64,000 nucleotides of DNA, taken from Xylanibacter rarus. GTDB taxonomy: Bacteria; Bacteroidota; Bacteroidia; Bacteroidales; Bacteroidaceae. Where the stretch lies: contig NZ_LFQU01000011.1 of assembly GCF_001275135.1 (NCBI RefSeq), forward strand, positions 1 through 64,000, read 5' to 3'. The notes beneath the pieces were generated by a model. That model made no database searches. It saw only the letters and a list, made by a program, of their open reading frames with translations, and was not told the origin of the DNA. Both the position numbers and the translations under genes were made by a program. Every line of letters starts with the position of its first letter. Position 1 is the first letter of the stretch. This document shows, piece by piece, positions 9,535 through 17,733 of this stretch.

Positions 9535-10755
9535 ATGAACTACGACATCATAATCATAGGAGGCGGTCTGCTCGGAACAGCCACTGCCTATCAGTTGGCA
9601 AAACGCAAAGCCGGTAAGATATTGCTTTTAGACGGTAACGAGATTGCATCTCAGGCCTCTTCGCGCGCGGCCTGCCTGCTGACACGTGCGCGGACAAAAC
9701 CGGCGCTGATGGAACTGGTGCAGGAAACCTACGACTGCATAGACGAGATAGAACAGCTTCTTGGAGAGTCGCTCGAGCTGCAGCAGTGCGGAAGCGTTAC
9801 GATTGCTTCGTCAGAAGCCTCGCTGAAGGGTGTGGAAGCCTTGGAGAGTGCAGCCAACGACTTTGGCATTCCGAATGAACGGATATCACAGAAACGTGTG
9901 AAAGAACTGTTGCCATGGATCAACGAAACTGCCGCTGACGTAGCCGTATATATGCCCACAGACGCCTTTATCGACTCTGCACTGCTGTGCTCTGGATATG
10001 CCAGGGCAGCCAAGGCGCTGGGTGTGGAACTGAGAACTAACTGCAAGGTGAGGTCGATACAGACCGAAGGCGGAAGAATAAGCGGCGTTGAACTGCCTGA
10101 CGGTGAGATGATAAGTGCTCCCGTTGTTGTCAATGCTGCCGGTTCATGGGCCAATCTGCTTATGCGTCCTCTCGGTGTAGGACTGCCGTTTACGCCCGTA
10201 AGGAGCCATTTCTGGATTACCGGCATCGACAAGCAGCGCTTCCCGGTAAACCATCCGTTCTCTGTCATTCCTGACGCAAGAGCCTTCACGCGATCGGATG
10301 TAGGAGCCTTGATAATAGGTTTGCGCGAAAGCCAGTGCCAGTCGTTCGACCCTTCTACGATGACAGACCAGCTTCAGGACTTCGACTTCAACAAGGCTGC
10401 CAAGTGGGAGGTGCTTGACGAATGTGCACCGCTCCTGAAGCGTTTCTTGCCGGATATAGAAGACCTCGGCATAGCCCACTACATGGCCGGTCCGTCTTGC
10501 TATGTGCCCGACGCAATGTTTATCATCGGTCCGGTGAGCAAATACGAAGGTCTGTTTACAGTTACGGGCTGCTGTGGCGGTGGCGTGGCTGCCGGTGGAG
10601 GTATGGGACGGTTGGCTGCCGAACTTATTACAGGCGAGAAACCATTTGTCTCACCCGGTCTTTTCGCACCGGAGCGTTTTGGTGAAGTTGATCCGTTCTC
10701 AGCCGAATTTCAGAAGAGATGTGCCGATGCCCGTTCAAACAAAAAGGGCGGATAG
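9535..10755 (+). CDS. FAD-dependent oxidoreductase of the DAO family
   Basis: A 406-residue soluble enzyme with the N-terminal dinucleotide-binding motif IIGGGLLGTATAY and a C-terminal Gly-rich GCCGGGVAAGGGMG stretch typical of the D-amino-acid oxidase/sarcosine dehydrogenase/L-2-hydroxyglutarate dehydrogenase superfamily. These enzymes oxidise amines, N-methyl amino acids or hydroxy acids and pass electrons to oxygen, quinone or ETF. Genes for both ETF subunits follow directly, so an ETF-reducing dehydrogenase is the best reading. The sequence does not show which substrate is used. Confidence 0.85.
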   Translation: MNYDIIIIGGGLLGTATAYQLAKRKAGKILLLDGNEIASQASSRAACLLTRARTKPALMELVQETYDCIDEIEQLLGESLELQQCGSVTIASSEASLKGVEALESAANDFGIPNERISQKRVKELLPWINETAADVAVYMPTDAFIDSALLCSGYARAAKALGVELRTNCKVRSIQTEGGRISGVELPDGEMISAPVVVNAAGSWANLLMRPLGVGLPFTPVRSHFWITGIDKQRFPVNHPFSVIPDARAFTRSDVGALIIGLRESQCQSFDPSTMTDQLQDFDFNKAAKWEVLDECAPLLKRFLPDIEDLGIAHYMAGPSCYVPDAMFIIGPVSKYEGLFTVTGCCGGGVAAGGGMGRLAAELITGEKPFVSPGLFAPERFGEVDPFSAEFQKRCADARSNKKGG

Positions 10756-10812
10756 GCCTGTGCTGCAAATGAAGATATAGAAAACACGAACATAAATATA
10801 AAAATGTAGAAA

Positions 10813-11595
10813 ATGAAACGATATATAGTTTTTCTGAAACAAGTACCCTTATCCACAAAGGTTGAAATAGATTCGGTGACAAAGACTTTGAAGCGCTCGT
10901 CGGCTCTTACGCGCACCAACCCTGACGACCTGCATGCGTTGCAGACTGCCGTTAACCTTAAGAAAAAGACCGGGGCTGAGATTGTAGCTGTAAGCATGGG
11001 ACCGGAGATGGCTGTAGAGGTGTTGCGCGAGGCACTGCAATACGGAGCCGACAAGGCTGTGCTGCTTTCGTCGCGTGCTTTTGCCGGAAGCGACACGTTG
11101 TGCACGAGCAAGTCGCTCGCAGCTGCCGCACGTAAGATAGGCGACTACGACCTGCTGTTCTTCGGCAAGATGGCTGTAGACGGCGACACAGCACAGGTTG
11201 GCCCTGAAGTGGCCGGCCAGCTTGACATTCCGCAGATAACACAGCTGACAGCCATAACGGCCATATCTGACACTTCGGTAAGTGTTACAAGAAACGCCGG
11301 CTGCAAGCTTCAGCATCTTGAGGTGAAGATGCCGTGCGCCATCATGGTGAGCCGTGAAAACTGCGAACTTGAGAACGTAACGCTGCGTGCATGGCAGAAG
11401 GCACGCCAGCAGCCTATTACAAGATGGAACGAGCACGACCTGGGCCTTTCTTCTGACGAGATCGGACTGTGTGCGTCGCCAACACAGGTAGTGGCAACAG
11501 AGGTTCCTCAGCACGACAAGGTGGTAGAATGGATTGAGGACGGACATGCCGTGATGGACATTATAGAGAACAACGTGCTTTGTCAAACAAAATAA
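10813..11595 (+). CDS. etfB: Electron transfer flavoprotein subunit beta
   Basis: A 260-residue EtfB/FixA protein. The N terminus (FLKQVPLSTKVEID) and the ALQYGADKAVLLSS region are characteristic of the family. With EtfA it forms the heterodimer that accepts electrons from flavin dehydrogenases. It lies 57 nt after the oxidoreductase and 15 nt before etfA, in the same operon. Confidence 0.93.
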   Translation: MKRYIVFLKQVPLSTKVEIDSVTKTLKRSSALTRTNPDDLHALQTAVNLKKKTGAEIVAVSMGPEMAVEVLREALQYGADKAVLLSSRAFAGSDTLCTSKSLAAAARKIGDYDLLFFGKMAVDGDTAQVGPEVAGQLDIPQITQLTAITAISDTSVSVTRNAGCKLQHLEVKMPCAIMVSRENCELENVTLRAWQKARQQPITRWNEHDLGLSSDEIGLCASPTQVVATEVPQHDKVVEWIEDGHAVMDIIENNVLCQTK

Positions 11596-11610
11596 CAGAT
11601 AATAAGAATT

Positions 11611-12804
11611 ATGAGTTTCGCATTAAATTTAGATAAAGATCTTTGCATAGGTTGTGGCATCTGTTCTGAGAGCTGTGCTTTCGGGGCTATAACCATGAGT
11701 GATTTTCCCGAGATAAACGAAGACAGCTGCCGTCTGTGCGGAAGTTGTGTACAGGCATGTGCCGCCGGAGCCTTAAAGATAAACAAGGAGCAGCCTAAAG
11801 ACAGCGCTGCCGACAACAGTAAAGGTATATGGGTGTGGGCTGAAGTTGAAAACGGACAGCTGGCTCCTGTGAGCATTGAGCTGCTGGGCAAGGCTGTAGA
11901 ACTGTCTGAAAACTTGGCGCAGCCGGTTGAGGCAGTGCTCATAGGCGACGGCGTGAGCGGGCTGGCAGACGACCTTATTGCGTATGGCGCCGACTGTGTG
12001 CATGTGGTTGACTCGCCGTTGATGGCCGACTTTATCGACGAAAACTACACCAAAGTCTTTGAACGCCTGATACGGCAGAACCGCCCGGCTATACTCCTTA
12101 TGGGGGCAACCCTGCTCGGACGCGGCCTTTCGGCACGCCTTGCCTCGGTGCTTCACACAGGACTTACGGCCGACTGCACTGAACTTGAGATTGACAAAGA
12201 GACCAAATTGCTGCGACAGATACGTCCTGCTTTCGGCGGCAACCTTATGGCAACGATAATAAATCCTGCGCATCGCCCGCAGATGGCTTCGGTGCGTCCC
12301 GGCATCATGCGTCCGGCCGTGAAAGACGACAGCCGCAGAGGCCGCGTCGTGAGATACGACTGCGACGAGAGCATGAATGATGCGCGAGTAAGGCTTATTG
12401 AGACATTGAGCAGCGAAGTGAAGCATTCGTCGCTGAGCAACAGCAAGATTATCGTGGCGATAGGGCGCGGAGTGAAGACGCGTAAATGTGCCGACGAAAT
12501 CAGCGCATGGGCAAAGAGCATAGGTGCGTCTGTTGCCGGATCGAGGGCTGCCGTTGAGATGGGGCTTGTGGATGCATCGGTGCAGGTAGGGCAGACCGGT
12601 CATACTGTTGCCCCCGACCTTTATGTGGCAATAGGCATCAGCGGACAGATACAGCATACGGCAGGTATTGTCGGGGCTAAAAAGATAATGGCGATAAACA
12701 CCGACAGGCAGGCTCCGATATTCAGCGTGGCCGATTACGGATGGAACATCTCTGCCGAGGAAGCGCTGGCAAGGCTTGTAGACATAACATCTGTAAAGGC
12801 ATGA
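11611..12804 (+). CDS. etfA: Electron transfer flavoprotein subunit alpha with an N-terminal 2[4Fe-4S] ferredoxin domain
   Basis: A 397-residue protein. Residues 1-55 form a bacterial ferredoxin domain with two CxxCxxCxxxC clusters (Cys 12, 15, 18, 22 and 40, 43, 46, 50). The remainder is EtfA, ending in the FAD-binding signature VGQTGHTVAPDLYVAIGISG. Ferredoxin-fused EtfA occurs in anaerobes, where ETF can couple to iron-sulfur carriers and, in some complexes, to electron bifurcation. Its stop overlaps the porin start by 4 nt (ATGA), showing tight coupling. Confidence 0.93.
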   Translation: MSFALNLDKDLCIGCGICSESCAFGAITMSDFPEINEDSCRLCGSCVQACAAGALKINKEQPKDSAADNSKGIWVWAEVENGQLAPVSIELLGKAVELSENLAQPVEAVLIGDGVSGLADDLIAYGADCVHVVDSPLMADFIDENYTKVFERLIRQNRPAILLMGATLLGRGLSARLASVLHTGLTADCTELEIDKETKLLRQIRPAFGGNLMATIINPAHRPQMASVRPGIMRPAVKDDSRRGRVVRYDCDESMNDARVRLIETLSSEVKHSSLSNSKIIVAIGRGVKTRKCADEISAWAKSIGASVAGSRAAVEMGLVDASVQVGQTGHTVAPDLYVAIGISGQIQHTAGIVGAKKIMAINTDRQAPIFSVADYGWNISAEEALARLVDITSVKA

Positions 12805-13922
12805 GCAAGAAGATATTAGCATGTATCGTCATGCTGGCGGCATCCTTCAGTGTGGCACTTGCCGGCGATTCGCTCAAGATAAAGTTCCGTTCGCGTGCAT
12901 TGTTGGATGCCACGGTTACCGATTATGGCAAGGAAGACGTGCAGGGCTATTACCGTCTTGAGGACTTTCGTGTAGGCTTTAAGGCAAACTATGGTCAATT
13001 CGAGCTGAAGGCCGACATCGGTTTCGGCGGCGGAAAGGTGGCGATAAAAGACCTGCTGTTCAACTATCACATGAAAAACTGCGTGGTGGCTGTGGGCAAC
13101 GCCTATGAACCTTTCTCGATGGATATGCTCATAAGCACCGTAGACATGCGCTTCAACCAGTCGGCAACTTCGGTGCTGGCGTTCACCAACAGCCGTAAGC
13201 TCGGCGCAACGATACACTATTATCTGCCGTCACTCTATCTGGCTACTGGCGTTTATACGCACAACGACATCAACAAGATTGGCAGCAGCCAGGTAAACGC
13301 CTTCGTGTCTACCAGCCGTGCCGTGTGGCGCAGGCAGAAGGGCGACTATCTCATACATGCAGGAGGCGCCTTCTCGTTCCGCACACGGCCGGTGAACACC
13401 GAGGGGGACCCTGAAACTGAAGTTAGCAGTGCAGGCGTGACGTCGATGCTTCCCAATGCTCTGCTAAACGCAAAGGTAGACCATCTTGGCACGGAGGTGA
13501 AGGGGCTGCTCGAAGCTTTATACATGTCGCCCAAGTTTATGATTCAGAGCGAATACTTTGTCGACCGCTATAACCGCACTCAGGGCGAAGCCTATATGCC
13601 TCACGGCGGATATATTCAGGCCGGATATTTTATAAAGGGGCGCGGATTTGAGTATGATCCGGTGTACAGCATACCGGGACGCCCTAAGACAGAAAAGGCT
13701 ATTGAGCTTACCGCGAGGTTGAACTGCACTGACATGAACGACTCGAAGGCCGGCATATCTGGAGGCAAGGAGACCGACCTGTCTGTAGGGGCCAACTTCT
13801 ATCTTAACAAGTATCTGGCTGTGAAGGCCAACTGCAGCTATGTCTTTGTGGGCGACAACTGCAACGAGTTTTATCAGAAAGACCTGCTGCTGGGCCAGAT
13901 ACGAATACAATACGTATTCTGA
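12801..13922 (+). CDS. Outer-membrane porin, OprO/OprP-like
   Basis: I place the start at the ATG at 12801 because it gives a clean signal peptide (MSKKILACIVMLAASFSVALA) and overlaps the etfA stop by 4 nt; an upstream in-frame ATG at 12741 does not. The mature 350-residue protein alternates hydrophobic and polar residues as in a beta-barrel and ends in an aromatic residue (QYVF). It resembles the phosphate-selective porin O/P group. Its place in the ETF operon suggests it admits the substrate of the upstream oxidoreductase. The exact porin family is less certain than the barrel itself. Confidence 0.75.
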   Translation: MSKKILACIVMLAASFSVALAGDSLKIKFRSRALLDATVTDYGKEDVQGYYRLEDFRVGFKANYGQFELKADIGFGGGKVAIKDLLFNYHMKNCVVAVGNAYEPFSMDMLISTVDMRFNQSATSVLAFTNSRKLGATIHYYLPSLYLATGVYTHNDINKIGSSQVNAFVSTSRAVWRRQKGDYLIHAGGAFSFRTRPVNTEGDPETEVSSAGVTSMLPNALLNAKVDHLGTEVKGLLEALYMSPKFMIQSEYFVDRYNRTQGEAYMPHGGYIQAGYFIKGRGFEYDPVYSIPGRPKTEKAIELTARLNCTDMNDSKAGISGGKETDLSVGANFYLNKYLAVKANCSYVFVGDNCNEFYQKDLLLGQIRIQYVF

Positions 13923-13956
13923 CGATCCCTTTCTTTAGCCGAAAAATGTTTCAGTC

Positions 13957-13989
13957 TCTATGCTTTCCTGTCGGGAAGCATAGATTTTT
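13957..13989 (+). terminator. Terminator of the ETF operon
   Basis: Hairpin with arms TCTATGCTT and AAGCATAGA around a short CCTGTCGGG core, followed by TTTTTATTTG. It sits 35 nt after the porin stop. Confidence 0.85.
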
Positions 13990-14399
13990 ATTTGTCTTCA
14001 ATCGTCATTGTCATTCGGCATAACATCCGTTATAATATAGAGCTTGCCGTCGCCTGCCTTCCGTATATATAGCAGAAATGTCGAAATAAGGCAAATGACA
14101 GGCCGGCAGTGGAAAGCAGAATGGCGAAAGAAAGCATCAGTCTGCTTGTATAATAAAGCCGGATGCGGTATGCTGAAGGCCATCTGTAATGACGCATGGC
14201 TGTCAGTATGTCTCAGCGAACTGTCCCGATAATGTACCGGTCTTCTATGGATTTTCCGGCAAAAAGTCTTTTTCCGAACAGGCTGACAGACGCGGATATA
14301 GCGACAAATATTGTGGTGCACGCCCTGAAACAAGGCAGAGGAAAGTTTAGAAAAACAAAAAACGGATAAATACTTTGTTAAGTATATTATCCGTTGTAG
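13990..14399. other. Intergenic stretch before the tRNA
   Basis: About 400 bases with no gene or promoter I can support. Confidence 0.4.
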
Positions 14400-14472
14400 T
14401 TGCGGAGGCAGGACTCGAACATGCGACCTCCAGGTTATGAGCCTGGCGAGCTACCAACTGCTCCACTCCGCG
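14400..14472 (-). tRNA. Initiator tRNA-fMet (CAT)
   Basis: On the minus strand the sequence folds as a complete cloverleaf: acceptor CGCGGAG/CTCCGCA, anticodon stem CCAGG/CCTGG with loop CTCATAA, and a T loop containing TTCGAGT. The first acceptor pair is C1-A72, a mismatch that marks initiator tRNAs, and the D arm matches the E. coli initiator closely. The CCA end is not encoded (the next bases are CTA). Confidence 0.97.
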
Positions 14473-14724
14473 ATGTTAATTTTTAATTCGCTTGCGCCTC
14501 ATTTCTGATTTGCGTTTGCAAAGGTACTGCTTTTTTTTGAATCTGCAAAATTTTAGGGAAAAATTTTAATGGAAAATTAAAAAATGGCTATAAAAACGGC
14601 TGTTTTTGTTGTCCGGCCCCATACTTTACATGGCTTTAGCCTGCATTTGTGAGGTTAGCCGTGCGTAAGCATTTTGCCTTAATGCCGAGCATTATGACAT
14701 TTTATTTATGTATGGATTTTATGG

Positions 14725-15025
14725 TGAAATAGAAAAAATGTTGCCATTAAGCCCGTCGCTTGGTAAAGCATATTTACAAAAGAGAGCCAAACGGCAGGTT
14801 TTTTAGTGGTAAACCTATGGGTTTTTACTCAAAAACGGCACGTTTGGCAATGCAAAACAATGCTGGTTTTGAGCGCAAATCATGTCATTTTATGCCACTT
14901 TAGGACAAAAAATGATGCACATTATCTGGTCAGGCGGCATAATGCCTTATACGACAGACTGTTGCAATTGCACACGTATTTTGCCCATATTTTCGTCCAA
15001 ATGATTTTAATTTTCAAATATTCAA
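14725..15025 (+). repeat. Dispersed intergenic repeat family 1, copy A
   Basis: About 300 bases similar, by eye near 75-80 percent, to the reverse complement of 24955-25250. Long shared blocks include GGTAAAGCATATTTACAAAA, CAAACGGCAGGTT, TTTTTACTCAAAAACGGCAC and ATTTTGCCCATATTTTCGTC. There is no open frame. The rest of the 14473-15354 gap shows nothing else. Confidence 0.8.
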
Positions 15026-15354
15026 GTTTCAGGGCGTCAGCGAAATTCAAATTGACATGTAAATGCCTAATATTAAGTCAAAGTGGCAAGTCTGTTGATT
15101 GTTCGTCCGTAAGCCGCTGCTGCCGGTGCTGGCGTGCCTGCTTTCAGCATTTGTTTTATCATAAAAGCATTTCTATATAATATAATTAATGTGAACTCTC
15201 TGCTTGCCGTTGTTGATGTCTTTCTGTGAACAGGCGTGTTGCCATCCGTTGCTGGCGTGATGTTCGGCAGGCTTTAAGCATGCGTAAAAACGCATAAAGT
15301 GCCTTTATTTATAGTTTAGTTTAATGTTTCTTTAATCTTTTACGCGTTAAAATG

Positions 15355-15385
15355 TTTGTGGAGTCAAATAAAAATAATAATTTTG
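15355..15385 (+). promoter_or_regulatory. Promoter of the TetR regulator gene
   Basis: TTTG (15355-15358) and TAATTTTG (15378-15385) are 19 nt apart, the canonical Bacteroidetes -33/-7 arrangement. The start codon follows 47 nt downstream. Confidence 0.7.
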
Positions 15386-15432
15386 CACACGATAATCAGT
15401 ATGTGCAAAAGTAAATTAGGAGAAACAACCAG

Positions 15433-16026
15433 ATGTCCATATCTAAAACAAGGCAAAAACTGGTAGACGTTGCCAGGCAACTGTTTGCCAAAAATGGCTT
15501 GGAAAATACGACGATGAACGATATAGCCAAGGCTTCGGGCAAGGGCAGGCGTACTCTTTATACCTATTTTAAAAGTAAAGAGGAGGTCTACTATGCCGTG
15601 ATAGAGTCGGAGCTCGAACGGCTTTCGGACAAGATGGACGAGGTGGCCGCCAAGAAAATACGGCCTCAGGACAAGATTATTGAGCTGATTTACACGCACC
15701 TTAACATGATTAAAGAAACCGTGATGCGCAACGGCAACCTCCGAGCTGCCTTCTTCAGAAATATATGGATGGTGGAGAAGGTGAGAAAGAACTTTGACGA
15801 AGACGAAATAGAACTTTTCAGAAAGGTGTATGCCGACGGCAAGCTCGACGGAGAGTTCGACATAGACAATGTTGAGCTGGTGGCCGACATCACGCACTAT
15901 TGTATCAAGGGTCTTGAGGTGCCTTTTATCTGCGGCCGTCTTGGTCATGGCATGACGCCCGAGGCCAGCAAGCCGCTTGTGGCAAAGGTCGTGTATGGTG
16001 CGCTGGGCAAGCCGATGTCTAAGTAG
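15433..16026 (+). CDS. TetR/AcrR family transcriptional regulator
   Basis: A 197-residue protein with an N-terminal TetR DNA-binding domain. The helix-turn-helix is in DIAKASGKGRRTLYTYFKSK at about 29-48, preceded by the family pattern FAKNGLENTTMN. The rest is a helical ligand-binding domain without recognisable specificity. It has its own promoter and lies 67 nt upstream of fabG on the same strand. It may regulate fabG or itself, as some TetR proteins regulate fatty acid synthesis, but no operator is obvious. Confidence 0.9.
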   Translation: MSISKTRQKLVDVARQLFAKNGLENTTMNDIAKASGKGRRTLYTYFKSKEEVYYAVIESELERLSDKMDEVAAKKIRPQDKIIELIYTHLNMIKETVMRNGNLRAAFFRNIWMVEKVRKNFDEDEIELFRKVYADGKLDGEFDIDNVELVADITHYCIKGLEVPFICGRLGHGMTPEASKPLVAKVVYGALGKPMSK

Positions 16027-16093
16027 AAGGCTTGTGCCTGATATAAAAAATATGTACTTAAAATTATCTACAACTTTATAAAATAAAAAGAAA

Positions 16094-16840
16094 ATGGGAT
16101 TATTAACAGGTAAGACTGCGCTTATTACAGGTGCAGCGCGCGGTATCGGTAAGGCTATCGCGCTGAAGTTTGCTGAAGAGGGCGCTAACGTAGCCTTCAC
16201 AGACCTTGTTATTGACGAGAACGGAAAAGCCACAGAGGCCGAGATAGCTGCTAAGGGCGTTAAGGCTAAGGGATATGCCAGCAATGCTGCTGACTTCGCT
16301 CAGACAGAAGAGGTTGTTAAGTTGGTGAAAGAGGATTTCGGCTCAATAGACATCCTCGTTAACAATGCCGGAATAACAAAGGATGGACTGATGTTGCGTA
16401 TGACTGAGGCACAGTGGGATGCAGTTATCGCTGTCAACCTGAAGAGTGCGTTCAACTTCATACACGCTTGTGTTCCTGTAATGATGCGCCAGCGTAAAGG
16501 TTCTATCATCAACATGGCATCTGTAGTAGGTGTTCACGGTAATGCCGGCCAGGCTAACTATGCTGCTTCAAAGGCAGGTCTTATTGCTTTGGCAAAGAGC
16601 ATCGCACAGGAGATGGGTCCTAAGGGAATCCGCGCCAACGCCATTGCTCCGGGCTTTATCGACACAGCCATGACTCAGGCTCTGTCTGACGAGGTTCGCA
16701 AGGAGTGGGCTGCAAAGATACCTCTGCGCCGCGGCGGTACAGTTGACGACATCGCAGCCTGCGCTACATTCTTGGCTTCAGATATGTCAAGCTACATCTC
16801 TGGCCAGGTTATCCAGGTTGACGGCGGTATGAACATGTAA
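16094..16840 (+). CDS. fabG: 3-oxoacyl-ACP reductase FabG
   Basis: An NADPH-dependent short-chain dehydrogenase that reduces 3-oxoacyl-ACP in fatty acid elongation. The 248-residue protein has TGAARGIG (12-19), NNAG, a catalytic Ser in the INMAS region and YAASK as the Tyr-x3-Lys pair. It ends in the typical QVIQVDGGMNM. Length and motifs match FabG well. Codon use is strongly biased, which suggests high expression. It is followed by a terminator and so is not joined to the next gene. Confidence 0.93.
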   Translation: MGLLTGKTALITGAARGIGKAIALKFAEEGANVAFTDLVIDENGKATEAEIAAKGVKAKGYASNAADFAQTEEVVKLVKEDFGSIDILVNNAGITKDGLMLRMTEAQWDAVIAVNLKSAFNFIHACVPVMMRQRKGSIINMASVVGVHGNAGQANYAASKAGLIALAKSIAQEMGPKGIRANAIAPGFIDTAMTQALSDEVRKEWAAKIPLRRGGTVDDIAACATFLASDMSSYISGQVIQVDGGMNM

Positions 16841-16866
16841 TAAATTATCAGTTTATACAGATTTGT

Positions 16867-16910
16867 GCAAAGAGAGAAGATTGCTACGAGAGTCTTCCCT
16901 CTTTGCTTTT
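16867..16910 (+). terminator. Terminator of fabG
   Basis: Arms GCAAAGAG and CTCTTTGC, extended inward by GAAGA/TCTTC, are followed by TTTTGTT. It lies 26 nt after the fabG stop. Confidence 0.8.
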
Positions 16911-16951
16911 GTTAAAACATTATCAGTCATATTATAAAACGGAATACAGAC

Positions 16952-17623
16952 ATGCAGGTTATATACGAGGACAATCACATCATCATAGTGAGCAAGCGCA
17001 GCGGTGAGATTGTGCAGGGCGACAAGACCGGCGATAGGACACTGGCCGATGATGTGAAGCAGTATATTAAAGAAAAATATGCAAAGCCGGGAAATGTGTT
17101 TCTCGGTGTTGTCCACAGGCTCGACCGCCCCGTTTGGGGACTTGTCGTGTTTGCCAAGACGTCGAAGGCCCTTTCGCGTCTTAACGACATGTTCAGAACA
17201 GGCGACGTTCATAAGACATACTGGGCGATAACCCAAAACTGCCCTGCAGAGCCTGAAGCTGTATTGACCGACTGGATTAGCCGCAACGAAAAGCAGAACA
17301 AGAGTTATGCCTACGACCATGAGGTGCCCGGCTCAAAGAAAGCCATGCTGCACTACAAGGTGATAGGCCGTTCGGACAATTATACGCTCGTTGAGGTTAA
17401 TCTGATGACCGGACGCCACCATCAGATACGTTGCCAGTTGGCAAACATCGGATGTCCGATAAAAGGCGACCTTAAGTATGGCGCAAGGCGCAGCAATCCC
17501 GACGGAAGCATATCGCTCCTGGCACGCAAGATAGAGTTTGTGCATCCTGTGTCGAAGGAGAAGATATACGCCGAGGCACCGCTTCCTGACGACAGGTTGT
17601 GGCGCGAAATGCGTATGCTGTAA
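16952..17623 (+). CDS. RluA family pseudouridine synthase
   Basis: Isomerises uridine to pseudouridine in rRNA or tRNA. The 223-residue protein has the RluA catalytic motif HRLDRP with Asp58, and the later TGRHHQIRCQLANIGCPI motif, but no S4 domain. It is therefore the short catalytic-domain form. The target base cannot be told from the sequence. It appears to be expressed alone. Confidence 0.9.
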   Translation: MQVIYEDNHIIIVSKRSGEIVQGDKTGDRTLADDVKQYIKEKYAKPGNVFLGVVHRLDRPVWGLVVFAKTSKALSRLNDMFRTGDVHKTYWAITQNCPAEPEAVLTDWISRNEKQNKSYAYDHEVPGSKKAMLHYKVIGRSDNYTLVEVNLMTGRHHQIRCQLANIGCPIKGDLKYGARRSNPDGSISLLARKIEFVHPVSKEKIYAEAPLPDDRLWREMRML

Positions 17624-17733
17624 CGTTATATTAGCCTCGTTAGGCATTTTTGTTGCCAAATAATTTCTTTTTTTCCGAAATATTTGCTTACTTTGCATGT
17701 ATTACGGTTGGATACAATTTTTTACATGTGCCG

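Noticed and set aside
10849-11586. Long open frame on the minus strand (245 codons)
   Set aside because: It is antisense to etfB, has a Cys/His/Leu-rich composition without motifs, and follows the codon pattern of the real gene.
11773-12822. Long open frame on the minus strand (349 codons)
   Set aside because: Shadow of etfA; no recognisable domain, while etfA has complete motifs.
15364-16284. Minus-strand open frame across the TetR gene and the start of fabG
   Set aside because: Spans two genes with canonical motifs and a promoter on the other strand; no family pattern of its own.
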